A DNA stretch of 64,000 nt from Kondoa malvinella (Eukaryota; Basidiomycota; Agaricostilbomycetes; Agaricostilbales; Kondoaceae): positions 994,609 to 1,058,608 of the forward strand of contig BCIM01000005.1 of NCBI GenBank assembly GCA_039545315.1, in the 5' to 3' direction. The notes under the pieces were generated by a model. The model did not search any database and was not told the DNA's origin. It saw nothing but the letters and a program-made list of their open reading frames with translations. The translations under genes and the position numbers were made by a program. This document shows, piece by piece, positions 1 through 10,353 of the stretch (positions are counted from its first letter, which is position 1; the number at the start of each line of letters is the position of its first letter).

Positions 1-328
1 GAGAGAGCAAGAGGAGAGAAGCAAAGGTCTAGCCACTCACAAAGGGAAGGAGAGCACTAGAGCGTGTCTGACTTTGGATGCCTTATTCGGTTATTGGAAT
101 TCGACTTCTTTGATTTGGAGCAGCGGATCAAAGGCTCGAGCGTGACTTCGCTTTGTGGAATTAGCCAGAGGGGACGCGACCACGAACAACAAATATAGGA
201 AAGAGCGTGGAGAGACGAGAATACTACAGACAGATATAGGAAATAGCTGGTTCAGGTGCAAGGTGTAACAAAAGTAGACAAAAGCAACTTGAAGACTTCT
301 GGCCGAGCGCTGCAAGACTCTGGCAAAT

Positions 329-1116
329 ATGGCTACAAAGTGATATAACGCGTCAATATGCCTGAATACAAGCGTTGACACGTCGTATGTAGGAACGACA
401 TCAAGGCCGGAACAGGGTCGATAGTCTCAATGGAAGCTGATGTCCGCGGTGAAGTCACTATATCAGCTGGTAAGTTCTCTTTGTGTTGTTCTGTAGGGTA
501 CTGAAGCGGAAACAAGGCGCTATCTTGCACCCCAGATGTTCTGTTCTAGCTCTGGGCGGTCCAATCATCATTGGCGAGAACTGCATTGTGGAAGAAAATG
601 CTATACTGTTGAATAGGTACGGCCTGTATCGCTTGTTGCTGTTTTTCACTCACGCCAGGTCAGGCAGGAAGCACCCATGCTTATCGGTTCATCAAACCTC
701 TTTGAAGTAGGCTGTCGTAAGTCCTCTACTCGCTGCTCTGACCCACTCTGATGTACCAACACAGGCATAGAAGCTCACTCAATAGGATCAAACAACATTT
801 TCGAGCCCAAATCCCGAGTTCCATCAAACATTAGAATCTCAGATTGGTGCAGCATAGGCGCAGGCTGCGTCGTCCTCCCCTCTTTCGACTCTGACGACAA
901 AATCGAGACTCTACCTTCCCGAACAGTCGTCTATGGCCAGGATTGCTCAAGACGAATGTGGTCAGGTGAAGGTCGATTACAAGCTCAAGCATTACATGTT
1001 AAACAATTAGAAGCACTACGCGAGGTGTGTTTCATACCGAACCAGATAACATTAACTCACTTAATACAACTAACAAACAGAACATGCCACGCTATCTGAA
1101 GCTTCAGAAATTCTAA
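329..1116 (+). CDS. DCTN6: Dynactin subunit 6 (p27), left-handed beta-helix protein
   Basis: Subunit of the pointed-end complex of dynactin, the dynein activator. Spliced reading starts MATKNDIKAG and continues through hexapeptide-repeat sequence: VRGEVTISAG, then ALGGPIIIGENCIVEENA, PMLIGSSNLFEVGC, IGSNNIFEP and WCSIGAGCVVLP. It ends with the family's TVVYGQDCSRRMWSG and a basic tail, NMPRYLKLQKF. I infer five introns (340-392, 470-516, 617-663, about 717-765, about 1025-1080), each about 47-56 nt. The ATG at 329 is preferred to the ATG at 430 because the spliced N-terminus supplies the IKAGTGSIVSMEADVRG segment expected before the first repeat. Its stop codon interlocks with that of the convergent gene downstream. 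The family call is firm; the first two splice sites are inference. Confidence 0.88.
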
Positions 1117-2002
1117 ACCACAAACCATCTCTCCCCCTCGCATCCATCCAAATTCAAAGGCTGCACTATCCGTCCTCTTCTCTTTGCTACAATAGAAGAA
1201 TTATCGCACTCGAAATCAAAATCATCCGATGCTTTTCTTTTAGGTGGTAAAGGCAAAGAAGAGATGGGTGCAAGTCGTAATGAAGAATATTGTTCCATTT
1301 TCGCTTGGGATCGTTCGGCGAGTTTGAAGGCTTGAGTGAGGGAAATATTCGCTAGTGAAGGGGAAGTACAACCGCGAGTTGGGTGTTTTGAAATTACTGG
1401 AGTAGGTGGTCGACCAGTTGGAGCGCTGTGGGATTTGATGATGGTTGGTCTGCGAAGACGGACGGTCTGTCTTGGTACGGGTTTGGATCGTATTGGTGCC
1501 AATTGGATCGAGCTAAGGTCCGGTAAGATGACTGTGGTGGATTCGAGCATTGCAAAAGGGGAGACCAGGACGGGTGAAGGGAGCAGATAAGGGAGACTGG
1601 GAGGTTGGATGGGTTTGGCTTGGGCGTCTACTGGTTTGTGTGCTGGGAAGCGATATGATTGGACATGAGAGCTGGCTATGGGGATGGACGCGGCGCCGTT
1701 TGAGCAGCTGCGGACTGGCGATAGAGGGAAGCGAGGAGGTGCCGCTTGGTGCATTAGAGCTGCTAGAGCTTGTGCAGATGGCTTGGTGTCTGAATGCAAT
1801 GATCAGCTTTGAACCAAATACTCAGATAAAGCTCACCTTCGCTCATTGCACTCTTACGACGCATGGGTAGAGGTTTGATATCGCGGACAGATGGACGATA
1901 GGTCTGATTTAGAGCTTTCGTCGAGTTGTCGGGTGTCTGGAATCGTGGCTGGGTGAAAGCAGAAGATGCTGTATCGCTGAACTTTTGGCGAGTAGAGATC
2001 AT
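1113..2002 (-). CDS. Proline/serine-rich orphan protein A, paralogue of the gene at 5557-6131
   Basis: I do not recognise this family. The start MISTRQKF leads to a basic motif ending MRRKSAMSEG. An intron (about 1766-1811) follows, and the frame resumes as DTKPSAQALAALMHQ. The rest is low-complexity Pro/Ser/Arg sequence with a YRFP motif, then LRLAPISSLPLPPKRK, which looks like a nuclear localisation signal, and an acidic patch (DDFDFECD) before the C-terminus EGERWFVV. The same exon junction (SEG/DTKPSA) recurs in the gene at 5557-6131, so both are expressed-type genes descended from one ancestor. Function is unknown; a nuclear or regulatory role would be speculation. Confidence 0.68.
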
Positions 2003-2724
2003 AGCGAATGACAATAGGCTGAATAGAAGCAGAAGCGAGCTCGTATGGACGAGAATATAGCGAAGAAACTCGAGCCGGATAGAGATCAGTGCGGAGACTT
2101 TCGCAGCCTTGAACAGAGCTGATAGAGTGAATTGGGAGAGCAAGCAAGAAGAGGACACAGATATACAGCAGGAAACGACCAAAGGCCAGGCTGCCATTGT
2201 TTGCCAGAGTGTTACAGACGTATAGATTCAAGGAACAATGGGCCAAAGACGTCTTGAAGCTTACAACAGGACACTTCTGACTTCTGCAAAGCTCTGACCT
2301 TGCGCTAAGGTCTCTTACAGGTGTACGGTAGACTACAGCAGGCTGAATATCGCGTATAGTCGTCACGGCTCAAAACAACAAATATATCTTGCTTGTGCCG
2401 AGCCGTCAACAGATTGATCTCAACACTGCAAACAAGGCCTGCTGTCCATTGAGTTGCCCTTGGGTTGTGTTCGTTACATCGTACTTTCCTCTTTTGGCGT
2501 TGAGTGAGGCATATTCTTATTTTGGTCATGTGCTTTTCCCTTAGCACCGCCTTCTCCCGCAAGGCAACGTGCTCTGTCTCATCGTAAATCACGGACCGGG
2601 TTCCTGCCTATCTAGCTCCTGTCCAACCCTCATCTCCTCTGGCTTTCGTCTTTTCTCCTGAACAGCGTCTTTGGCAAAAAGTTTTGAAAGGCGATCATCG
2701 ACCTTGAACGCGTAGAGAGCAGCA
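2003..2724. promoter_or_regulatory. Divergent intergenic region between orphan A and TRK
   Basis: About 720 bp separate the inferred starts of orphan A (minus) and the potassium transporter (plus), so promoters for both should lie here. Minus-strand open frames of 70-170 codons cross it, but they lack splice continuity or recognisable domains and I do not call them genes. No clear TATA box or repeat stood out. Confidence 0.4.
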
Positions 2725-5317
2725 ATGTGGAGACCGTCCTTCGACTTCATCTCACTCCATTGTTGAGTTGTCACACTGGCAAGGATAGGTTGACCTGACA
2801 AATAAATACAGACTTGTACATCCTAGGATGTTCGATTTTGGCTTTCTTGATCATATATGCTTCTGGTGATATTGCCGCCGTTGATGCCTTCTTCTTTGGC
2901 ATGTCGGGTTGCACCGAGAGTGGCCTCAATACGTTCGTTCGAGTCGATACGTTTGCGAAGTATATCGCTGATCGCTCGTGTTAACGATCAGCGTTGATGT
3001 CAAAGCTTTGCATGTCTGGCAGCAGCTTGTGATCTACTTCTTCCCAATCATCACCAATTTGTCAGTCCTTTGTTGCGCGTAGATGATGTCCTCTTACGCG
3101 CTCTCTGATCTAGCGGTTTCATGTAAGTCGAGAACTACCCTCTTGCTGGACATCCGACTGATGCTTGCTCAAAGCAACATTGCCGTGGTTATCGTTCGTA
3201 TTTTGTGGTTCGAGAAGCGATTGAAGGAATTGGGTATGCCCTTCCTCACTGGATCTGACAGCTCTGACGGTTGATACAGCACCTGAATTCCTCCGTCATA
3301 AAGCGCAACGAGACAGCGAGGCGCAATCGCCAGCAGAAAGAAGCACCAAATCCGGTCTTACATCTAGCACGCCTTCACCGCTCAACGCTCAAGTCTCGTC
3401 TATCTCAGCTCCCATTGCTGTGGAACCTCTTCATAAGCCTACAGAGCACAATAAGGAAAAGTCGGACCATGTCGCTTGGGCTGATGATGTGCCAAAATCG
3501 GAGAGGACCGCTACTGGGCATGCTGACTTGGCCGAAAAGGATTCTGTTGCCGTTGATGAAGAAGGTCAGCATTCATCTCTTTCAATATTCATTAAGCTGA
3601 ATTTAGCTACAGACCACATCAGCATCGCATCAGCTGAACCAGTCCAACTTCGCAACCGTTCAGGAATCGCTCTCAAGCGCATCGCGTCTGAAATGTTCGT
3701 TCTAGGCGATACACCAAGCAAAGAGCGCGACCGTAGATCATTGAGAATGGAAGCTACTCGAACTCTCTCACTTGGTGGTCTCGCTTCACAACCTGCTCCT
3801 GCTCCTGCTTTCTTGTCTGAAAACGTTATCGTCGAACGCAATTCCAACTTCAAAGGTCTGACTGCTGAAGATAAAGAGAAGCTCGGCGGTGTGGAGTATA
3901 GAAGTCTCAAGCTTTTGCTCAAATTCGTTTTGGGTAAGGTCATGTTATTCATTGGTGCTGATCGGCTGACAGTGTGTAAAGCGTACTTTTTCGGTCTTCA
4001 TTTGTTTGGCGCTCTTTGTCTCGCTCCTTGGGCTGCCACTGCACCGCAGAAGTACCGCGACTCTTTGGCTGAGGATGATCAGAACCGGATCTGGTGGTGA
4101 GTACACGTCTCGATTGTTCTGTTCACATCTCAATGAGAATCGTTCTCACAGGGCCTTTTATACATCTCAGACCATGCTCAGCAACTTGGGATTCACGCTC
4201 TCGCCAAACTCAATGATTGATTTCCGCGACTCTACCTGGGTGATGCTGGTCACCACCTTTTTGGCATTCGCGGGCAACACTTGCTACCCCATATTTCTAC
4301 GCCTAGCCATTTGGACAGCTCACAAGATCATGCCACGCAATAGCAGCTCCCAACAACCTCTCAGATTTTTACTTGACCACCCGAGGCGCTGCTACACCCT
4401 GCTCTTCCCCGGTCGAGTCACTTGGATCCTCTTCGGCATTCTTTTCGCGCTCAACTTTGTCGACGCCCTGCTCATCGTTGTCTTGGATCTCGATAACGAA
4501 GCTGTCAATGTGCTTCCTCCTGGACCAAGGGTTTTAGCTGCTTTGTTTCAGGCTGCTTCGAGCAGGCATACCGGAACGGCCTCTTTCGCTCTTGCAAATG
4601 TTTCTCCTGCTGTGCAGTTCTCTCTATTGGTCATGTAAGCTTGTTCTCTCCTCTGCGATCTCGCTCTGCTTACGTAAATCTGCTCCAGGATGTACATCGC
4701 TGTCTTCCCCATCGCTCTCGCCATCCGCGCTTCCAACACGTATGAAGAGCGCGCTCTTGGACGCTATGAAGCTGTGGTGGATCCAGAAGATAATCAAGCA
4801 CCTCGAACATATTTGATCAACCACCTACGCGCCCAATTGAGCTTCGATCTATGGTATATGTTCATTGGTGAGCTTAAACATATTGATTCATTATAGTACT
4901 AATCTACAGCTTAATAGGCATCTTCTGTATTTGCATCAGTGAAGCTCCCCGACTCGCGGATCCAGAGGAAACCGCCTTCAACGTCTTTGCTATCTTCTTC
5001 GAGGTTGTTTCTGGCTATGCTAACGTTGGTCTGTCTTTGGGTAAGTACAGATGACTTGCTCGTTGTGGCCTGTCTCATCACTTGACTAAGGTACGATGAG
5101 CACCGACACATCGCTTTCGGGCGACTTCAAGATCTTTAGCAAGTTGGTCATTTGTCTGATGATGTACCGAGGAAGACATCGCGGCCTTCCCTATGGTCTT
5201 GATCGCGCCATCGTCTTGCCTACCGAAGACTTTGGCAGCATTGAAGGCAAAGACGACAAAGAAGTCAGCGCTTACGAATTGAAGAAAAAGCAATTCGCCA
5301 GGTTCAAGACTATATGA
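2725..5317 (+). CDS. TRK1: TRK-family high-affinity potassium transporter
   Basis: Plasma-membrane K+ uptake protein with four M1-P-M2 repeats. The spliced N-terminus is short (MWRPSFDFISLHYLYILG). P-loop A reads FGMSGCTESGLNTVDV, followed by VVIVRILWFEKRLKEL. A hydrophilic Ser-rich loop (about 3300-3900) separates repeats 1 and 2. P-loop B contains SNLGFTLSPNSM, and the D region contains FEVVSGYANVGLSLGY then KLVICLMMYRGRHRGLPYG, the fungal TRK hallmark. The start is chosen because the frame is closed just upstream (TAG at 2713) and HYLYILG fits the first helix after splicing 2762-2811. A 9-nt exon (3114-3122) is needed to restore NFGFINIAVV. About 700 residues, shorter in the loop than yeast Trk1. 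The family call is firm; the exact number of introns in the 3' half is inferred. Confidence 0.92.
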
Positions 5318-5556
5318 CCCGAGAATAAGAGTTGCAGGGTTATGCAATACGTTTTTCTATTTATTACGATATGGTCTCTTGTAAGGGTTAGCTTAGATGT
5401 GCAAGGATCTCGCTCGTGAGCGAAGTACCAAGTGATACATCGATACATTAGGTGCAATGCTTCTACAACGTGAAAAACAGATCTCCGAAGAACGACCAGC
5501 GCCTCTCCAACGTCTGTTTCTTCCCTACTTCTCGCTCCCCTCCGACCACACCGCAT

Positions 5557-6131
5557 CTAGTACACCAGTCCGACCTCCTTTGCAGGCAACAGGTGAGCTC
5601 GAGCTCTTGAGTCCTCCTCCAGCTTTCCAGATTGCAGTGTTCTTGACATCTCGTTCAATGTAAATGACCGTTTGCTCTGACCCATCTCAGGCTGTAATGT
5701 CGTCTTCTCCATAATCTCAGGTGAGGCGAGAAGACTCGTTGTCGCAAGACGATCTGGGAAGCGATACCACTCCAAAGCCGGGTTGATAGGTAGAGAAAAA
5801 GAGTCCGGTTTGCAAGATGATAGAAGAGGTTTGTCTTGTGCCATAATCAATGCTAAGGCAACTGCTGAGGGTTTGGTATCTAACAAAGCGTATCAAACGA
5901 GTCTGGTCATGCTGGAAGAATGAACTGACCTTCGCTGATCGCGAATTTGCGATGTACTGGGACTTTCGATCGTTTGGCTGATAGTCTGTACGCTCTTGAT
6001 AGTGCTTGTTCGGTATTATTGGGAGTCCTGAACAGGTCGTGGCAGAGCTGGTCGTGGCAGAGCTGGTCTTTGCTTGCTGGTCTGCAGGCGATTTGAGTAG
6101 GCTGGCTGATCTCGTAGGTGAATGACTTCAT
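5557..6131 (-). CDS. Orphan protein B, shorter paralogue of orphan A
   Basis: Unrecognised family, but clearly related to the gene at 1113-2002. The first exon ends HRKFAISEG and the second begins DTKPSAVALALIMAQ, matching the SEG/DTKPSA junction and intron phase of orphan A (intron about 5884-5929). Shared downstream motifs are YRFP and an LASPEIMEKTTL-like block. It is much shorter, about 170 residues, and lacks A's long Pro-rich middle and NLS-like tail. A 15-bp unit is duplicated in tandem near 6037-6068, giving QLCHD twice. The start MKSFTYEI is the first ATG of the open frame. Whether this copy is functional or decaying cannot be decided from sequence alone. Confidence 0.58.
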
Positions 6132-6694
6132 GCCGACCTTAGGTGAGAAGGCGAGGGCGTGATATTAATGACGCGTAGGCTTGTCGCGTAGAGGCAGCAG
6201 AGCAGAGCAAGTGCAGCAAATTTTACACTAACGCGAAATAAAGCAGACGCGGAAGAGGATCAAGCCATGATGATTGCGAATGAATCAATGGCACTCAGGA
6301 GGCTCAGAGATGCCCGGACGCGATCAAGGCTGAGATAGAGTCTTCTCAAGAAATCGCTCATGGCCTCGGGGTAGAAATGTTTGGAAGGTCATGAAAACCG
6401 TAGGGGCGGTCCATGAGATACTGGCCTGGCCGGTCTGTCTGTGACTCGAGGTAACAGCGACCGGTAGAAGCAGAAAGCAGAGTATCATCGTGTGTTTGAG
6501 CGGGTAGATTCAGTAGTCAAAGAAACGAGCTGAACAAGAGCAGCCGAACGGTTGGAGGCGGTTCGACGGTGAGCTACAGCGTGTAATGGAGCTCTTGATA
6601 ACAACACAGGCAGCGGTGTCAGCGGATAGGCCGTTGTATGTCAAGCACTATTTTTTCGATCATCATTTGACATCCGCAGCGGCCAACAGCACAA
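6132..6694. promoter_or_regulatory. Divergent intergenic region between orphan B and RPC19
   Basis: About 560 bp between a minus-strand start and a plus-strand start, so presumably a bidirectional promoter. I see no coding frame, repeat or RNA gene in it. Confidence 0.4.
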
Positions 6695-7243
6695 ATGGCA
6701 GAGGAAGCAATACCAGACAAGCTTTCCATTGTCAGTCCCCAGCTTGAGTGCCCGACAGCTGGGCTCACCCGTTTTCCTTTGCAGCTACCTGGACACGAGG
6801 AAGACTATTCTGCTTGTACATTCGTGCTACTTGAAGAAGATCATACATTAGGCAATGCACTGCGCTATATGATCATGAAAGAGTCAGTCTGTTCCTCGCC
6901 GTTGAATCTGGTGTATGCCGACATGTTCTTTTGCAGCCCTCGAGTCGAATTCTGCGGCTACTCTGCACCACATCCATCAGAAGATAAGATTCACCTTCGA
7001 ATACAGATGTACGACCGAGCGAGCGCTGTAGAAGCTTTGATAGACGCTTGTTCGAATTTGGAAGCCATGACTGAAGTGATTGAACAACGGTATCAAGAGT
7101 CTTTGGATAAAAAAGAGTACGAGGTGGTGGAAAATGATGACCCTGTTGTGGATTGGGATGCAGTAAAGGCGAAAGCTTCTGCGAATAGGGAGGAAAAAGC
7201 GAAAGCTGAACGAGCAAAGGAGCAGGCTGCAGCGAGGAGATAG
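6695..7243 (+). CDS. RPC19: RNA polymerase I and III common subunit AC19
   Basis: Small alpha-like subunit shared by RNA polymerases I and III; it pairs with AC40 during assembly. The key blocks are [20 protein letters not shown] and, after splicing, [20 protein letters not shown], then LRIQMYD and a long C-terminal helix with a Lys/Glu/Ala-rich tail. Two introns of 54 nt each (6731-6784 and 6883-6936) interrupt the frame. Both are multiples of three and lack stops, so the unspliced frame also reads through. Splicing is supported because removing the second intron rebuilds the family's IMK-D-PxVEFCGYS block exactly. The start is the first ATG. Confidence 0.93.
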   Translation: MAEEAIPDKLSIVSPQLECPTAGLTRFPLQLPGHEEDYSACTFVLLEEDHTLGNALRYMIMKESVCSSPLNLVYADMFFCSPRVEFCGYSAPHPSEDKIHLRIQMYDRASAVEALIDACSNLEAMTEVIEQRYQESLDKKEYEVVENDDPVVDWDAVKAKASANREEKAKAERAKEQAAARR

Positions 7244-7651
7244 AGCTGATTTGGCTTTAGATGTATCAGTGAGTCTATTACGTCTTTCTGCCATGTCCTT
7301 GGGCTGAAATTGTGCTGCAGTAGTGAAACCCAAGCATTTTTATACCTATCGCATGGTTTTAGGTGACTTTGGCGTTCGTCTCCTCTGATCCGCATGCGAG
7401 ATATCTGTTATTCTGTTCGCAATGAGTGCTTGCTCCTCGTTGGGGCGTCAGACGTCAGACGCGTGCCATAGGCTCAGGGTGTATCATTTTCGCTGTTGCT
7501 TTAGACCACCAGCCGACGACTAACACTCTGCCGGCGTCAAGCTCTAGTACGCGTCTACTTGCCATACTGAAGAAGCCCCGATTGCACACCGGTGGCAGAT
7601 AGGAAGCTACGTAGCGCTATTGGCAGGCGAACTGCCGCGGACAATCTGGTC
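7244..7651. other. Intergenic stretch between RPC19 and a coiled-coil gene
   Basis: Tandem plus-strand spacing of about 400 bp. The coding frame of the next gene stays open upstream to about 7565 without an ATG, so part of this stretch may hold an unrecognised 5' exon of that gene. Nothing else is visible. Confidence 0.35.
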
Positions 7652-8260
7652 ATGCGGCATCTTGTGGAGACAATAAGTGCTTGCAAGCAGTCACAGGGAG
7701 CAGAGGAAGCAGCAGCAGAACTTCGCGAGACCTACAACGAGTACAAGACAGCGAAAGAACACTTCAATCAAACGAAAAGCGCTCATTACGAACAATCGGA
7801 CAAATACCAACACTACAGATGTTATTTTCGGGTGCGCCTGAGATTGGCCAGAGCACGAGGCGGTGATTATCTCGCTGCGCTAGCAGAAAAGCGCGAGTTG
7901 CATGCTGCAAGACTCGACGCACTCAGATCTACCGGCTCCGCCAACAATATCGACGACGAGGCGGATCTCGCAAGACTGCGCCTGGATATTAGTAGCGCTC
8001 AGTTGGACCTTGACCGATGGAATACGGAAGAAGCTGGCGCAATCGACGAGGAAGAACGAGAGGGTGACGCATGGTTGACCATTATAGCACGGGAATTGGA
8101 CGCTGCTTCCAGAGAGGTCAAGCGAGTGAGGAGGGCTGCATCCGCTGCAGCGGAAGCGTGGCAGCAAGCGAGACTGACGCCTGAAGGGAGGCTAGCGCCC
8201 GCTCGGTCAGTACAGCTGGTTTCTCGTCGTAAGTCTCAAGGCACACCTCGCTCTAAGTAG
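7652..8260 (+). CDS. Coiled-coil orphan protein
   Basis: I do not recognise this protein. It is an Ala/Glu/Arg-rich, almost entirely helical sequence of about 200 residues: SAHYEQSDKYQHYRCYF near residue 45, an acidic linker (NNIDDEADLARLRLDI), then EEEREGDAWLTIIARELD and VRRAASAAAEAW, suggesting a long antiparallel coiled coil. The C-terminus is basic and Ser-rich (VSRRKSQGTPRSK). The frame is uninterrupted, unusual in this intron-rich window. I chose the ATG at 7652; the frame is open for another 20 codons upstream but has no ATG there, so a spliced 5' exon is possible. Confidence 0.55.
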   Translation: MRHLVETISACKQSQGAEEAAAELRETYNEYKTAKEHFNQTKSAHYEQSDKYQHYRCYFRVRLRLARARGGDYLAALAEKRELHAARLDALRSTGSANNIDDEADLARLRLDISSAQLDLDRWNTEEAGAIDEEEREGDAWLTIIARELDAASREVKRVRRAASAAAEAWQQARLTPEGRLAPARSVQLVSRRKSQGTPRSK

Positions 8261-8524
8261 CTGAAAGACGCCTTCCTTTCAAAGGGGATTTGTTATTGGT
8301 GCAGATGCTGCTATTCAGCAAGGAATCACGAACCGCAGCCTGAACCATATCAGACCTGTTAGTACAAACGACGCTCCAAAGGCTTACTGTGCCCATTTGC
8401 GGCACCAGATATATTTTAAGCAGCAAATTGTCTTCGTTCTTCCCTAACTTTCGTCTACCTCCGGCTCGAGAAGCTTTATGACTGCTAGAAGCGATTGCTA
8501 GAAGAGGACCCTTGTTGCGAAAGC

Positions 8525-8754
8525 ATGCTCACAAGCGTTGGGAAGAAGGTGGCTGTGCGTGTTTCTGCAGCCCAACATCTCAAGAGGTACTGACTCTGCT
8601 CGGCGCTTACAGCAGTCTCTACCGAAAAGCGGGATTGTCCAAGAAGACCGCATACAACAGAATTATTCGCCCTTCAAAGAAACATTTCGAAGGGAAGGGG
8701 AAAGCGCAGCGGGTCCCGAGAGAATCGGCAAGGGACGAAACGAGCCTCAAGTAG
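8525..8754 (+). CDS. Possible small basic protein, exon structure uncertain
   Basis: Weak candidate. From the ATG at 8525 the frame reads MLTSVGKKVAVRVSAAQHLK to a GT at 8587. Joining to an acceptor at 8612/8615 or 8656 gives a Lys/Arg-rich C-terminus (RIIRPSKKHFEGKGKAQR) with stop at 8754. The N-terminus resembles a mitochondrial targeting sequence and the composition resembles small organellar ribosomal proteins, but I cannot name a family. The shorter intron choices (26-29 nt) would be below the local norm. Confidence 0.25.
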
Positions 8755-9109
8755 CAGAGACGTAACGACGAGGGCAGTGATGATAAAGGACCACCACGCT
8801 TAGTCTGCAACAATGATTCCTGTGAGAGACCAAGTACAATTCGAAACACACGCTGCTTGTACCCCTTCGTTCCCTGGACCTATTTTACAACATCCCTCCA
8901 AACCCAGATAAACCCAAATCAATCTGAAAAACATTCATTGCCATTGTTTCTTTGCCATCCTTGAGCACTTTTGCCGGTGACTAAAGACACAGCCAAACAT
9001 GAGCGAGAAGGTAAACCTGCTCCGAAGCGCGACTTGCTCGTAAACTTTCCAATCAGTCTCTTGACATGCTCGGGAACAATACATCTGGGCCAAGCTTTCA
9101 GTGTCCGAG
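8755..9109. other. Intergenic stretch with no gene recognised
   Basis: About 350 bp between a doubtful plus-strand small gene and the 3' end of a minus-strand gene. Short open frames occur on both strands but none has a domain or supported splicing. Confidence 0.3.
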
Positions 9110-10070
9110 CTAAAGCATGCGCGCAGCTACACATACCTGCTGATGACAGAAAGCACATGCTTTATGCCAGCTCGACATTTCCTTTGCATCACCACAATAC
9201 TCCATTTTCCAATGACCGCACACGCTACAAGTGTGTATATACATTCTTCCAGCAAGTTTGGTCAGTACCGGTAGTAATTCTTGATAGCGAGATAGTAGAG
9301 CAACTCGTTGTTTCATTGTTGATGCAGTGGATGCTCTACGGAGTGTAGCGGAATGTGATTCGGTCAATTCACACCGTAGAGCGATTCGCAACATGACGGA
9401 AACGATGTCTAGGTCCATATCGACTTTCGTACGAGCGTAGTCGGTGATTAGGTGCAGTAGATCGGCGGTAGAGGCATGTGCTTGGACGGATTGCGAAGCG
9501 ACGTAGCTGTCTGTCAAATTGGGATGGACGTATAGGCAGCTGGCCAGGGAGGAGAGCATGCCGTAGTACCATTCTGCGCTTGAGTTCTTGAGCACGCCTT
9601 CTTCATCAGCTTTCATCCTATCATTCCATAGCAAGAGGGTAGTAGCGAGCCAATTATCGATGAAAGAAGACCGAAGCCGTGACGGTGCGCCAACGAGATA
9701 TGAGCTGATGCACCGAATAAGCACAAGGGAAGTACAGCCAGGACAAACAGAAAACACACGAGACATGCCCACAGAACTCAGTCATCTCTACAGCTTGCGC
9801 CAGAGGCACGCCAGATTCATCATCAAACACTTTGCCCACTTGTCGAATCAAGACTGCTGGGTTCGTAGCACTGACATGTCGAACGAGCAACGCACGAAAG
9901 ATGAGCTGATATTGCTTCAGAAGCGGCGGAGGGATGTCAGGAGCATCAAGAGTGAGAATCTTGGCTATTTGTAAAGCTGAATTGCTCTCGAATGCTTCTA
10001 CCAGATCTTCCCGCAGCTCTCGAGCTCGTTCGACGTAAATTAAAGGCAGTGTGCCAGAACCGGAGGACAT
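9110..10070 (-). CDS. Helical orphan protein with a C-terminal cysteine cluster
   Basis: Unrecognised. Exon 1 starts MSSGSGTLPLIYVERAREL and runs through helical sequence (ILTLDAPDIPPPLLKQYQ; KVFDDESGVPLAQAVEMTE). After one intron near 9705-9755 the frame continues SYLVGAPSRLRSSFIDNW, WYYGMLSSLASCLYVHP and LHLITDYARTKVDMDLDIVS, again all-helical and HEAT/TPR-like in texture. The open frame ends in a Cys/His-rich tail (CSVCGHWKMEYC, then CAFCHQQVC) with CxxC pairs that could bind zinc, or that could be read-through past a missed splice site. Several donors fit the intron, so the junction is uncertain. I do not assign a function. Confidence 0.5.
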
Positions 10071-10353
10071 TACTGAATACAGACAGGTATACTTATTAAG
10101 AGGCTGGTATACAAGCAGGCAAGTGGGTACACCAAGCTGCTATGGTATTCCGAGGCCAAAGTCGCTGATAAGGCTCAACTTCACTAAAGCGGAATGCCGG
10201 CATGCTGTCATGACGGCGGAATGCGAGCGCAACTCAAAGTGTTGTACCGGGTTGCACCTAAATCACTATCACTATCAAAGGACCACAGCTTGATTAGTAC
10301 AGTGTCATTACCCTCTTTCGTGTCCGCTACCGCTGCTCCGCTGCTGCATCATG

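Noticed and set aside
430..516. DCTN6 start at 430 with a 27-nt intron 470-496
   Set aside because: That join creates an immediate stop. Using acceptor 516 and starting at 329 rebuilds the family sequence.
8971..9348. 125-codon plus-strand frame antisense to the 3' end of the gene at 9110-10070
   Set aside because: No recognisable domain or splice structure; the minus-strand gene explains most of the region.
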